This document shows positions 15,522 through 23,981 of a stretch of DNA of 29,035 bases, piece by piece. The notes beneath the pieces are model-generated. The model did not search any database. It was not told where the DNA came from and saw nothing but the letters and a program-made list of their open reading frames with translations. Position 1 is the first letter of the stretch; each line of letters opens with the position of its first letter. The translations under genes and the position numbers were made by a program. The stretch comes from a virus. The stretch covers positions 1-29,035 of the IMG/VR virus record IMGVR_UViG_3300015360_000149; one strand, written 5' to 3'.

Positions 15522-16061
15522 TCAACTTCGCGCGGTTTTTATATGACTCAGGGTAAGGCCGCCCCCCATATTAGAAATACCCAAAGATGCCAGCAGCAGC
15601 CGCACTCTTTCAGGTATCGCGCTGAGGGCTTGCGCTTCACTAAACTTCACCTTCAAAGGCCCGATTACGGCTTCACTAACGATGCGGCCAAGTTCTCGAT
15701 CAAGCGTTGAGCCTGCAAACGGATCACTGCCAATAAGGACAATGGCAAGCTCACAAGTGGCTCTTTTAAGGAGCGTGGGGATTTCATCGTAATCGAATTC
15801 TTCGTAGTCGTAAGACATGGCCCCGACACGGGGCCACCGCAAGGCTTGCTCCACCGTCCGCTTCGTTCCCACAAACGTAAAAGCACTGTCAATCAGAAAG
15901 GTGGCTTCAATAAGCGCGCGGGGCTTGGTTGTGGTATCACCAACCAAAATGCTAGTCCAAACTTCGGAATTAAGGCGTTCTTCTGAAAAGTAAATGTCTG
16001 CCTCAGCTACCGTGACGTAGGAGTTGGCAGTTGCCGATTTTGGAGTGGCATTAAGGGGCAT
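15522..16061 (-). CDS. Head-tail adaptor (DnaT-like/gp6-like)
   Basis: The product has 179 residues. The N-terminal part reads ATANSYVTVAEADIYFSEER with a later LRWPRVGA motif (about residues 73-80). Together they are the signature of the so-called DnaT-like phage family, which acts as head-tail connector adaptor. Helices with ALIEATFLIDSAFTFVG and LLKRATCELAIVLIG follow. It probably docks under the portal as the first connector ring. It is the first connector gene in the transcript after the fibre cassette. Confidence 0.75.
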   Translation of the reverse strand: MPLNATPKSATANSYVTVAEADIYFSEERLNSEVWTSILVGDTTTKPRALIEATFLIDSAFTFVGTKRTVEQALRWPRVGAMSYDYEEFDYDEIPTLLKRATCELAIVLIGSDPFAGSTLDRELGRIVSEAVIGPLKVKFSEAQALSAIPERVRLLLASLGISNMGGGLTLSHIKTARS

Positions 16062-16110
16062 ACGGGTTTATCTCAAACAAAGCCCCGGTGCGTCTTACAG
16101 CACAGTTGGT

Positions 16111-16308
16111 TTACTTATTTTTGCGATTTGACGTTTTGGCGTCCTCGTCGCCCTCAACTTCCTCGCCGTTGGTGGAAAGGCGCTTGCGCTTAAGTGCAAC
16201 CTTTTCGTGAAGATCATCATCGAAATCGGCTTCGTTGATGCGGATTTGCTCCCCTGATTCTTTCAGGGTCACAAGAATGGTGGGCACAAGGTCAACATTA
16301 TCAGGCAT
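16111..16308 (-). CDS. Small acidic/basic virion-associated protein, unknown
   Basis: The ATG at 16308 has AAGGAG six nucleotides upstream, so it is chosen over the frame start at 16335. The 65-residue product has a short beta part (VPTILVTLKES) and then GEQIRINEADFDDDLHEKV, a motif seen in small proteins of siphophage connector regions. It ends in a charged tail rich in Lys, Glu and Asp (EEVEGDEDAKTSNRKNK). The function is not known. It sits between the fibre cassette and the adaptor gene. Confidence 0.65.
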   Translation of the reverse strand: MPDNVDLVPTILVTLKESGEQIRINEADFDDDLHEKVALKRKRLSTNGEEVEGDEDAKTSNRKNK

Positions 16309-16369
16309 GGCAGACTCCTTTTCAAAAAATGCCACGAAAATGTGGCGGTTAAACGATCAAAGTAAAATA

Positions 16370-16735
16370 TCAGGGCGTGGGGCCAACTTCAATATAGCCC
16401 ACGGCATTAAACCAAACGGCATCCGCCCCCACATTCTGAAAGGCACCATTTATGCCTTGACTGTTGCACATCGGGATTACGTTACCCCAATAATGCCCTA
16501 ATGTCGTAGCGGTTGGATTATAGCCTCTGAAAATCTTTCCATCAGTTCCGCCCGTTGCACCATGCACAACAGCGTTGATTAAAGCACTGGTGGTTGAAGC
16601 GATGTTAAGCGAAATGTAAAAAACACGATCCTTCGCCGCAATCACAGCAACTTCATTCGTGAGCAAATCACGCCAGACAATTGCGCTTGAAGTAACCCCC
16701 GGAATGGATTGAGCCGCATAGATTGCACGTTGCAT
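16370..16735 (-). CDS. Hypothetical virion protein
   Basis: The ATG at 16735 follows GGAGA at good spacing, so I prefer it to 16771. The 121 residues (MQRAIYAAQSIPGVTSSAIV and onward) are beta-rich, with small residues and many aromatic/Gly turns (GKIFRGYNPTATTLGHYWGN, GADAVWFNAVGYIEVG). The pattern looks like a structural or fibre-associated domain. No family is recognised. It belongs to the cluster of probable receptor-binding proteins lying between capsid and connector genes. Confidence 0.6.
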   Translation of the reverse strand: MQRAIYAAQSIPGVTSSAIVWRDLLTNEVAVIAAKDRVFYISLNIASTTSALINAVVHGATGGTDGKIFRGYNPTATTLGHYWGNVIPMCNSQGINGAFQNVGADAVWFNAVGYIEVGPTP

Positions 16736-16777
16736 GAGTGATCTCCAAACAAAAACAAACGACCGATACAAGAAAGG

Positions 16778-17734
16778 CTACCAAGTACGAGCAGCAGCAG
16801 CAATCTTCTTAAATTCTGACGTAAGACTCGTGGCGTTCGGGAAACCCAAACTCTTGAATGCCCCACTCTTGCAATTCAAAAGAGCCACTTTAGCACTAGG
16901 GCATCCGCCGAACTGTTTGTTGGTTATCGCAACATCTCCACCAATCTTGCGCGGGTCACGTTGCGGGAAAGTGATACCTTCCCCGGCAAAATGAGGATCA
17001 CCCGTCAACATGATGTATCCGCGTGATTTTACGTTTTTGAACATTACTGAAGCGTGCGGCATAGCTTTGTAAGGCGCGCCATCATTTCCGCGCGGGTTTA
17101 GCCGCCCCACTGAAAAGGAAGTGGATTCAGAATTCTCCAACACCATATTGCCGTGGCGCAATTGAATGCCTTCGTTGCCCTGATCGTTATTGGTGTTATC
17201 CACCTTGACATTTTTAGCAATGCCAAATGCTCCCATGAATCGCAATCCGGCCTGCCCACCGTCTTTTCTCCGTGGCCCACCTACGGAACCGAAGCGCACA
17301 TGAAATCCATCAATGTCCATGTTGCGCACGTCGCCGGGGCGCGAAGGAACGTACTTCTTGGTGGCGGGGTCAAGTTTCAGCATCCAATTGCCGATGTAGC
17401 CACCATACCCAAACAACGGAGCATTAAATACAGCGTTTCTGATGAGGCACTTTGTTCCATAGTCACCATGAATAAGCTGGCCCGGCCCCACCAGATTATT
17501 TGCATCGTAGATTTCAACTTCACCCCCGGCGAGCACGACCAGCCTTGACCAATTTGGAACTTTAATTGCCACGTCGGTTAAGTAGAGTTTGAGCTTCCCA
17601 CCCTTAACCACTTTGAACATGCTAAAATACTTCCCGATTTTATCCAGCGCAGAAAGGTCAAGGTAATCCCCCTTCTGATATTTAACGGTTAGGGGTTTGC
17701 TGACAATCGTTTCTTTCAAGATCGTGCGTTTCAT
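16778..17734 (-). CDS. Putative right-handed beta-helix virion protein
   Basis: The product has 318 residues, with AGAAGGA in front of the ATG. The sequence shows repeated short strands with Asn/Gly turns and evenly spaced hydrophobic residues (GGKLKLYLTDVAIKVPNWSR, RNMDIDGFHVRFGSVGG, GIQLRHGNMVLENSES, MFKNVKSRGYIML). This is typical of parallel beta-helix (pectate-lyase-like) proteins such as tailspikes. No catalytic acidic triad can be picked out by eye. Its neighbours are the glycine-rich adhesin-like protein and the large fibre. A receptor-recognition or polysaccharide-binding role is inferred. Confidence 0.6.
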   Translation of the reverse strand: MKRTILKETIVSKPLTVKYQKGDYLDLSALDKIGKYFSMFKVVKGGKLKLYLTDVAIKVPNWSRLVVLAGGEVEIYDANNLVGPGQLIHGDYGTKCLIRNAVFNAPLFGYGGYIGNWMLKLDPATKKYVPSRPGDVRNMDIDGFHVRFGSVGGPRRKDGGQAGLRFMGAFGIAKNVKVDNTNNDQGNEGIQLRHGNMVLENSESTSFSVGRLNPRGNDGAPYKAMPHASVMFKNVKSRGYIMLTGDPHFAGEGITFPQRDPRKIGGDVAITNKQFGGCPSAKVALLNCKSGAFKSLGFPNATSLTSEFKKIAAAARTW

Positions 17735-17756
17735 CTGAAAATCCTTCTGTTAAAGT

Positions 17757-18389
17757 CTAGTTCGGGTAGAACGTAACAATTATTTTTCCTGCACCACCTA
17801 AGCCGCCAGCATCCAAACTACCACCACCGCCGCCACCGCCGCCGGGCGTGGCCCCGTTAAAACCGGGGCCACCGTTCGGGCCGCCCCCACCACCATTGCC
17901 CCCCGTTGGCCCGGCGGCAGTTCCACCTACCCCCGCCGCAGCCCCCGCATTTGACCCCACTGCCCCATTCCCCGAAACGCAGCCCGATGCACCACCCCCA
18001 CCACCAGTACCATTTCCTTCACTACCACTACCACCACCCCCACCACTAAAACTAACAAAATTAAGTGCCCCGCTATTACTGCCTGCGCTTCCAGTAACAC
18101 TTACTGAACTCCCAAAAGACACCACATTAGTTGCAGAGGCATAGGCACTAACCGTCCATGTAATTTCAGCGCCGTTGGTAACATTTATCCGCCCTGTAGC
18201 GTACCCACCACCACCCCCACCAGTACCAGCATCAGCAGCACCGTCTTGTCCTGTTCCGGTCACTTCACAAATAATGTATCCCGCTGAAGGAGCATAAACT
18301 GTACCAGTGCCCTCACCTGTTTGATTAACAAGCTCTACGGGGCCACTCACCGTAGACCTACTCACATTACCTATTCCAAGATTGTGCAT
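17757..18389 (-). CDS. Glycine-rich adhesin-like receptor-binding protein
   Basis: The 210-residue protein has a compact beta N-terminus (residues 1-50) and then a region dominated by poly-Gly runs of 4-8 residues, separated by short polar loops. It ends in GLGGAGKIIVTFYPN. The layout resembles the polyglycine sandwich domain of the T-even gp38 tip adhesin, where variable loops between glycine motifs bind the receptor, and GKIIVTFY is a usual ending of such Gly-rich phage proteins. It is encoded close to a long fibre gene, as gp38-type adhesins often are. The assignment is by composition and context. Confidence 0.7.
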   Translation of the reverse strand: MHNLGIGNVSRSTVSGPVELVNQTGEGTGTVYAPSAGYIICEVTGTGQDGAADAGTGGGGGGYATGRINVTNGAEITWTVSAYASATNVVSFGSSVSVTGSAGSNSGALNFVSFSGGGGGSGSEGNGTGGGGGASGCVSGNGAVGSNAGAAAGVGGTAAGPTGGNGGGGGPNGGPGFNGATPGGGGGGGGSLDAGGLGGAGKIIVTFYPN

Positions 18390-18409
18390 ACGTCACTCTT
18401 TCACTTTGT

Positions 18410-18766
18410 TTATTTGCTTAGTTCAAAAATCACGGCTTCGGCGTCGGTTTTGGCTTTGACCGCTTCAGCCAGTGCTTTTGCTTTTGCGATGTCCGCAAGG
18501 CTCGTCTGGTCGATCAGTTCTGCAAACAGAGCCGTGCCGCGTTCACGGGCCAACAGCAGCTTCGCAACGATGTCATCGCGTTCGGCGACGGCTGTATCTC
18601 GTTCGGTGGTTGCGGTGGCGATGAGTGCTTCATTAGTGGCGTTCCACGCAGCGGCGGCAGCGGCAATCTCGCCCGCTCTCGCCTTATGGTTTGCCAGTGC
18701 TTCGGCTAGCGTGCCAGCGGGTGTGCCATCAATGATGACTTTTGAAAAGCTGATAACTTCGATCAT
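18410..18766 (-). CDS. Alanine-rich coiled-coil protein
   Basis: The 118 residues begin with a short strand (MIEVISFSKVIIDGTPAG) and then form one long Ala/Glu/Lys helix to the end, with heptad spacing (about residues 20-118). Its Shine-Dalgarno GAGG overlaps the stop codon of the fibre gene upstream (18776), so the two are coupled. It could be a fibre-associated spacer, trimeriser or chaperone. Codon use is GC-richer than in neighbouring genes and resembles the 3' part of the fibre gene, suggesting they moved together. No family is recognised. Confidence 0.65.
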   Translation of the reverse strand: MIEVISFSKVIIDGTPAGTLAEALANHKARAGEIAAAAAAWNATNEALIATATTERDTAVAERDDIVAKLLLARERGTALFAELIDQTSLADIAKAKALAEAVKAKTDAEAVIFELSK

Positions 18767-18775
18767 AGTAAAACC

Positions 18776-21700
18776 TCAGAATGTGATGACGGTCGCCCGC
18801 CATGTTGCGGACGCGGGGTTAATGTCCGCGCCAGTTCCGTTGAAAAGTCGTATTGAAACGGTGTTGGTGGCGGAAACAAAACCAAAGCCAACCAGCCCGG
18901 CTTCAAGTGCCGATGGCGCGCCAAGCTCTACTGTGTCACCAACCGCCGCGCCCGTGACGGTCATGGTTAAAGCCGTGCCAACGGTATTGGCGACAATGTT
19001 CGCGAAGTCGAGTGTGGCGGTTGCGCTCAACAACTGCTTGAACTGCGTCCCGCCGCCGAATGCAAGTGTCGCCTGCGTTCCAGACGCAGGTGCGGACATT
19101 GAGAGTACGCGACACGCACCTTTGAAATTGTAAACGTCCAGAGCAGCCGAGTATTGGCGCGCGGCGTGAACATTGCTGACCGCGGCGGTCGTGATACGGA
19201 ATCGGTCTTGGAGATTTGTCGTGCTGCTGCGGGCTTGGAAGGCTAGGCCGGGGTTGCCGGTCTGGTCGGCGTCATTTAACGTCACCATTCCGGCGGATAC
19301 TCGCGATAGCTTGGTGTCTATCGTTCCGTTGGTAGCGGCTCGAAACTCCAATGTTCCAAGGTGGGAGACGATGATTCTGCCGGTGGAACTACTGACGTAA
19401 AAATTGCCGCCGGAAGCCATAAAGTCTAAGAGGTCATTTCTGAACGCGACGCTGCCGGTTGAACTCGACACCCGGAAAAACACGTTGGCGTTACTGTCCT
19501 GCACCTCGAAATATGTGCCGCTCGTCGTGCTGCTTTTTACCAGCGTGAAGGCGACGGTTGCTCCTGATCGCAACACAATTCCAGAAGCCCCGCCGATAAG
19601 TTCGCCCGTGAATGTTTGTGCTGTTGTCCAAGCGTTCGCGGTGCTAAGCAGCCCAATCGTCGCGCCGCTCGTGCCGGTGTTGACCACCGCTGCCGTGCCG
19701 AGGCCGAGCGTAGTTCGCGCGTCGCTCGCGGCGGCGTCATCGATCAGCGACCGACCGAACGCGGTGAGTGTCGTAACCGCCGCCGTGCCTGAGCCGGTGA
19801 AGTACGGGAGAGCGTTGGCGGCACTCGTCAGCCCCGCGATTGCGGCGAGGTCGGCGTCGTAGGCTTGGACATTCGTGCCGATGACAAGGCCGAGCGTGGT
19901 ACGTTGTGCCGCCGCGTCAACGTCATCAATGAGCGCCCGGCCTGCTACTGTGATATTGCTGGTGGCAATAGTTGTTGATGAAGTGAAATATACAAACTGA
20001 TTTGCAGCAGGGGGCAACGCAGCGACTTCAACAAGATCGATATAATTCTGGGCTGCTGCTACACCCACATAACGGGGATCACGCCGAAGCAACTGCATCT
20101 CATCAATGGTCAAGGCTTTTCTTAAATAGCGCAAATCCCACAAGTGGCAACTTGCCGCGTCTGTGCTCGGCAAAAACCAATGATCTCCAAAATTAAGGTA
20201 TTCACTTGTTCCTGATCCGGCCAATGTGTACGCGGAAGCGGGCGCTGCCGTACCCGCGAGAACACCATCCACATAAATCTTCGCGGATGTTCCACTTTCC
20301 ACCACGACACAGATGAAATGCGGCGTCGTTTGAAGATCAACCCCACAATCATAGGGTGTGGAAGATGTTGTGTTGTATGTGAGTGTGACGTAATTCTGTT
20401 GAGCACCCGCTGTATTCAATCTAACTTGCAGCCACGGCGGATTTGCAAACCCACCCGTTGAGTCCGATAGTGCAATCACGGCACTGTTGGTTGGAACCGT
20501 AGCCACGCCTTTCAGCCAAAACGACAACGTGTACGGCGGTGTGTATTTCTGGAAAGCCCTAGAAATAGGGCTATCTGCTAAAGCCCCCCGCCCCACGATG
20601 TCCACACCCTGTCCAAGAAGGCTATCATGGGCATTCGTGTGAAATCCCGTATCGTAATAAAGATCATTCTGACCAGTGACATCTTTCGTTACTGATGTTG
20701 CGCCCGTACCGATCTCATGGAACAGCCAACGTAACCCACTGGGAAGCCGCCCTACGCGGCTGCTCCCCGTGATGAGTGCTCCATTGGTTATGTTGATTTT
20801 GCAATCCTCGAATTCGTAATTCGAGTAAGCGTTTGCCAGCACAATTCCAAGTTCGGGGTTGATGGGTAAACCACAGTTATTGAAACGTATGCAGGCGGGG
20901 GTTGCGGCTGACCCGGTAACACGCGCTAAATCAGTTTGATTGATAATGGAATCATAAATGCTGAGATTGGCATTCGCCCCCACAATCAAAACGCCGGGAC
21001 TTGGGTTAATGGGATTGGTGCCGTTGCTATTTCCTTGCGCTAAATTATGCAGTGATGCCCACACAGGGCCGTCCGTGGGATTCAGCTTCAAAACAATGGG
21101 GTAGCCGTTGTTGCTTTCAAGCGTGATGTCACGCATTGAAATCGTACCCGCGAATGGGCCACCCCCACGAAAATCAACAAACACACTGCGCCCGTATGGA
21201 GTGCCCGCGCATTGCTCCATATAGATGTCCCCACCATGAAAAACATCCAACAATTGTGTGTTCGTCCCGTTGAGGCCGATGCGCTTAAAGAACAAAGGGT
21301 GATTCTGCACCGACATTGTTTTAACGCCAATGGAGAGGTCGGTGTCCGATCTTCCATCGCTAGTAAACGCCACATCCTCAAACAGAATGTTGTCCGTGCC
21401 CGTATCCGCTGCACCCGTGGAGCACTGCACCCCAATGTCATAGTTGAAAAACGAGACGCGCTTAAAGTGAAGCGCTGTGTTGTTCCAACCGACCGTTTCC
21501 GTAAAGTGGAATAGCTTTCCTGCGCGACTGATGTTTCCCGCAGTGGGAGAAAGCGTCCACTGTTGCCCCGTCAGTGTAAATCCAAAAGTACCAGTGATGG
21601 TAACGCTGGTGGTTGTGTAGGACGCCACCGTGTACGTCCCGGCATTTGTTCCACCATAGATAGTGAGCGTTCCACCCGCATAATTAACCAATGAACTGAT

Positions 21701-22189
21701 CGGTGGAAAGCCAAGAGTAAGGACGTTTCCGGCAGCAGTTGTTTCACCATCAAAGCCCCGGTGAAGGTGTGAAATTTTAGAACCCTGAATGCTGCAATTC
21801 TCAACCACCAGATTGTGCAAGCGTGCGGCGGAAAACATTGTTCCACCATTTGCACCAACCCAAATTAAAGCTGTGGGGCCATTAGCCGTGTTCCAGCCAT
21901 ACGGTGTATCCGGCTCAAACGAAGATCGCTGCTGCCCAATTAAATGAACTGCCGTGGTCTGTGGAATAACCAATGTTTGAGAAATCAGTATCGTGCCAGC
22001 GGGCAAAAACCCAACCGACTTTGTTTCAACCAGTGCGTTAATCCACGCCTGCACGGCGCTTGTGTCATCCGTTATGCCATCTGCGCGGGCATTGAATAGG
22101 CGCACGTCCAACGGCCCCTGCTCAACGGAAAGCTGTGATAGTTTTCCATCTTCGATGTTGACGCCGGGCAACCGTTGATCGATGGGCAT
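18776..22189 (-). CDS. Large tail fibre/tailspike, modular (beta-helix + LamG-like + fibre repeats)
   Basis: The product has 1137 residues. The N-terminal DVRLFNARADGITDDTSAVQ (about 28-47) is the classic entry of pectate-lyase-type beta-helices. Helical coils continue to about residue 500. Residues of about 540-700 look like a concanavalin/LamG-type binding domain (YTLSFWLKG, AKIYVDGVLAGTA, LWDLRYLRKALTIDEMQLLR). Then come phage-fibre repeats with RALIDD and RTTLGL motifs (about 750-770 and 813-836) and YDADLAAIAGL, and a beta C-terminal domain (LDFANIVANTVGTALTMTV). It should bind the host surface. The start overlaps the previous stop (TAATG), with AAGGATAGG in front. The 3' third is clearly GC-richer than the 5' part, indicating a mosaic gene. 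Confidence 0.85.
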   Translation of the reverse strand: MPIDQRLPGVNIEDGKLSQLSVEQGPLDVRLFNARADGITDDTSAVQAWINALVETKSVGFLPAGTILISQTLVIPQTTAVHLIGQQRSSFEPDTPYGWNTANGPTALIWVGANGGTMFSAARLHNLVVENCSIQGSKISHLHRGFDGETTAAGNVLTLGFPPISSLVNYAGGTLTIYGGTNAGTYTVASYTTTSVTITGTFGFTLTGQQWTLSPTAGNISRAGKLFHFTETVGWNNTALHFKRVSFFNYDIGVQCSTGAADTGTDNILFEDVAFTSDGRSDTDLSIGVKTMSVQNHPLFFKRIGLNGTNTQLLDVFHGGDIYMEQCAGTPYGRSVFVDFRGGGPFAGTISMRDITLESNNGYPIVLKLNPTDGPVWASLHNLAQGNSNGTNPINPSPGVLIVGANANLSIYDSIINQTDLARVTGSAATPACIRFNNCGLPINPELGIVLANAYSNYEFEDCKINITNGALITGSSRVGRLPSGLRWLFHEIGTGATSVTKDVTGQNDLYYDTGFHTNAHDSLLGQGVDIVGRGALADSPISRAFQKYTPPYTLSFWLKGVATVPTNSAVIALSDSTGGFANPPWLQVRLNTAGAQQNYVTLTYNTTSSTPYDCGVDLQTTPHFICVVVESGTSAKIYVDGVLAGTAAPASAYTLAGSGTSEYLNFGDHWFLPSTDAASCHLWDLRYLRKALTIDEMQLLRRDPRYVGVAAAQNYIDLVEVAALPPAANQFVYFTSSTTIATSNITVAGRALIDDVDAAAQRTTLGLVIGTNVQAYDADLAAIAGLTSAANALPYFTGSGTAAVTTLTAFGRSLIDDAAASDARTTLGLGTAAVVNTGTSGATIGLLSTANAWTTAQTFTGELIGGASGIVLRSGATVAFTLVKSSTTSGTYFEVQDSNANVFFRVSSSTGSVAFRNDLLDFMASGGNFYVSSSTGRIIVSHLGTLEFRAATNGTIDTKLSRVSAGMVTLNDADQTGNPGLAFQARSSTTNLQDRFRITTAAVSNVHAARQYSAALDVYNFKGACRVLSMSAPASGTQATLAFGGGTQFKQLLSATATLDFANIVANTVGTALTMTVTGAAVGDTVELGAPSALEAGLVGFGFVSATNTVSIRLFNGTGADINPASATWRATVITF

Positions 22190-22677
22190 TACCTATCCTT
22201 CACGGCTTTAATGCTTCGGCTCTTATGAATAGTACCAACCCCACCACCAACCACATCCTTCAAGTCTTTAATGACGCGATTCTTGCGGCTGTTATCAGCC
22301 TTGACGCCAACCGTAGTGACACCTAATCCTACAGCACTGATCCCAAGAATACTGGTAAGCACAACCCCCCACGGCCCCGGCACCGTGGCAATTAGCTGCG
22401 TAAGCCCCGCCGTCATCTGTTGGATCATATTTTCCTGAACTTCGATCACTTTGTAAGATGCGCGGGCTTTGGCTTCAAACTCTATTACGCGAGCGTCTAA
22501 AAACTCCCGTGTAATGAGCACTTTCGGGTCAAGGGGATCGGGCGCTTTGGGCTTATAAAGAAACTGGCACCCCGTCATGGTGAACACCAGCAAAACAGAA
22601 AGCACTGTGTAGCGCGCGTAGTCCAGAAATCTTGGAAGGTGGAGTTTTTCAACAACCTTGTTCCATACGTCGGTCAC
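22189..22677 (-). CDS. Lipoprotein-like membrane protein, unknown
   Basis: A GTG start with AAAGGAG upstream gives 162 residues. A 22-residue polar leader precedes a hydrophobic stretch ending TMTGC, a plausible lipobox with Cys37, though Met at -3 and the long leader are unusual. A helical middle (residues 55-95) is followed by a second hydrophobic segment (GPWGVVLTSILGISAVGLGV) and a basic tail. It lies alone between the capsid terminator and the fibre gene. A holin, spanin-like or superinfection-exclusion protein would fit such a topology, but I cannot choose. Confidence 0.7.
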   Translation of the reverse strand: MTDVWNKVVEKLHLPRFLDYARYTVLSVLLVFTMTGCQFLYKPKAPDPLDPKVLITREFLDARVIEFEAKARASYKVIEVQENMIQQMTAGLTQLIATVPGPWGVVLTSILGISAVGLGVTTVGVKADNSRKNRVIKDLKDVVGGGVGTIHKSRSIKAVKDR

Positions 22678-22690
22678 AATTCTGCGCTCC

Positions 22691-22738
22691 TTTATAAAAA
22701 GACATAACGTGCGTGGGCTATTAACCCACGCACGTCAT
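22691..22738 (-). terminator. Hairpin terminator/attenuator after the capsid gene
   Basis: ACGTGCGTGGG (22707-22717) and CCCACGCACGT (22725-22735) form a perfect 11-bp stem with a 7-nt loop. Three more pairs (CAT/ATG) extend it beyond one mismatch. On the minus strand it is followed by TATGTCTTTTTATAAA. It lies in the 108-bp gap after the capsid gene and should cut down transcription into the fibre and tail genes, leaving capsid mRNA in excess. Confidence 0.8.
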
Positions 22739-22785
22739 GGTGTGGCAAAACGAAGCCGAAGTAAAACGTGCTTACGCCCGTGGGA

Positions 22786-23946
22786 TTAACCGGCAAGCCG
22801 GGTGCCAAGTTCGGGGCGAACAACCTTGCTGCCCCAAAGGGCATCCCAAGTCCAAACCGTCTGCATGTGCTGGCGGCTGACTTGCAAACGAAGCGACATA
22901 CCTGATTCAGGATCGGTGATTGATTCAACAATCGGGCCAAGCCCTCGCCCCGTCTGCTCCAACGGGCGTGAGGCAAACACGAAGGCATCACGGTGGAAGG
23001 CCATGTTGACCACATGGGAAGCCTTCACCGTAATCGCTTCAGAGCCAGCCAGAGCCGTTTTCAGCCCCGGATAGATATCCAGTGTCACTGCCGTAGCTGC
23101 CGCAGCCTGCGTTGCAGCAGCGGTCAGTGCGTAGGTCTGGGTGTGCCCGGCAAAGGTGATGATGTCACCTTCCACCAAAGCACACGCACCTGTGCTTGCC
23201 GCAGTCGTGCAGGCGATAGCTTTCAGCCCCACGGCTTGCGCCGTAGCTGCTTTGGCGATTAGCCCCGTGGTGATCGTGCCCGCCGTGTGGGTGGGCATCA
23301 ATTGTGACATCCACCATGAGAAGCCAAATTTCTCGGCCAAGCGGCCCTTCATAATGTCGTCAACTGACACACCAAAGTTCACGTCTTGGAAGTTCCGCAG
23401 CCCCATCGCCATTCCTTCGGCATCGGGGTTCAGCAAAAATCGCCGATCTGACATGGGGGCAAGCTGCTTGTTCAAATTCGTGCGAGCACCAGTGCCAGAG
23501 AGAATTTCGACACCCGTACCGAAAGGCGTGGTGCCCGCCGTGCCGGTGTACCCGAAAAAGGCTTTGTAGTTGCTCAGCACTTGAGTATTGATTGCATTGG
23601 CGAGCGATTTAATGGCTTCTGCCGCCTGCATCGGGAGCACACCCGTTGAGACTTCCATCTGTTGCTTATCCGTTAAGTGGAAATCGACGTATTTCCAGTT
23701 GTCCAGAGTAATGCTGACAGACGTGGGTGCGGCGCTGCTCGGCACGGGGGGCGTATTTGAGGGCACGACATCAGCGGCAGTCATGGCGCTGGGAATCGGC
23801 ACCTGAATCGTCGCTCCCTTTTGTGCAGCATCAATACCATAGTCGCGATTGGCGAGCATGGGGATGGGGCAATACTCGCGAAGCGCCAGAACGCCTTGTG
23901 CAAGCATCTGCGGAATTACATCGTTGATCGAGAATGTGTTTGGCAT
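22786..23946 (-). CDS. Major capsid protein, P22 gp5-like
   Basis: The product has 386 residues with the pattern of the P22 coat protein family (HK97 fold). The N-terminal ALREYCPIPMLANRDYGIDA leads into KGATIQVPIPSAMTAADVVP, then ITLDNWKYVDFHLTDKQ (about residues 75-95). After an inserted domain (about 235-300) comes VVNMAFHRDAFVFASRPLEQ, a hallmark near the family's C-terminus, followed by SGMSLRLQVSRQH. It builds the icosahedral shell. AAAGG lies seven nucleotides before the ATG. The gene stands at the head of the late operon with its own promoter and terminator. Portal, scaffold and protease genes, normally just upstream, are absent here. Confidence 0.88.
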   Translation of the reverse strand: MPNTFSINDVIPQMLAQGVLALREYCPIPMLANRDYGIDAAQKGATIQVPIPSAMTAADVVPSNTPPVPSSAAPTSVSITLDNWKYVDFHLTDKQQMEVSTGVLPMQAAEAIKSLANAINTQVLSNYKAFFGYTGTAGTTPFGTGVEILSGTGARTNLNKQLAPMSDRRFLLNPDAEGMAMGLRNFQDVNFGVSVDDIMKGRLAEKFGFSWWMSQLMPTHTAGTITTGLIAKAATAQAVGLKAIACTTAASTGACALVEGDIITFAGHTQTYALTAAATQAAAATAVTLDIYPGLKTALAGSEAITVKASHVVNMAFHRDAFVFASRPLEQTGRGLGPIVESITDPESGMSLRLQVSRQHMQTVWTWDALWGSKVVRPELGTRLAG

Positions 23947-23958
23947 CTGCCAACCTTT

Positions 23959-23981
23959 CCAAAAAAGTTAGGAACTTTTGG
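23959..23981 (-). promoter_or_regulatory. Leader hairpin upstream of the capsid start
   Basis: On the minus strand CCAAAAGTT (23973-23981) pairs with AACTTTTTTGG (23959-23969), with a two-base bulge and a three-base loop. The hairpin ends directly against the capsid Shine-Dalgarno sequence GGAAAGG. It could stabilise the abundant capsid mRNA or modulate its translation. There is no terminator-like T-run after the stem. Confidence 0.35.

Noticed and set aside
17848-18144. Plus-strand proline-rich frame
   Set aside because: It is the antisense of the poly-Gly codons of the adhesin-like gene and has no independent support.
22692-23015. Minus-strand frame of 107 codons overlapping the capsid 3' end and the terminator
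   Set aside because: It is a shadow of the capsid gene in another frame, continues through the terminator hairpin, and has no family features.
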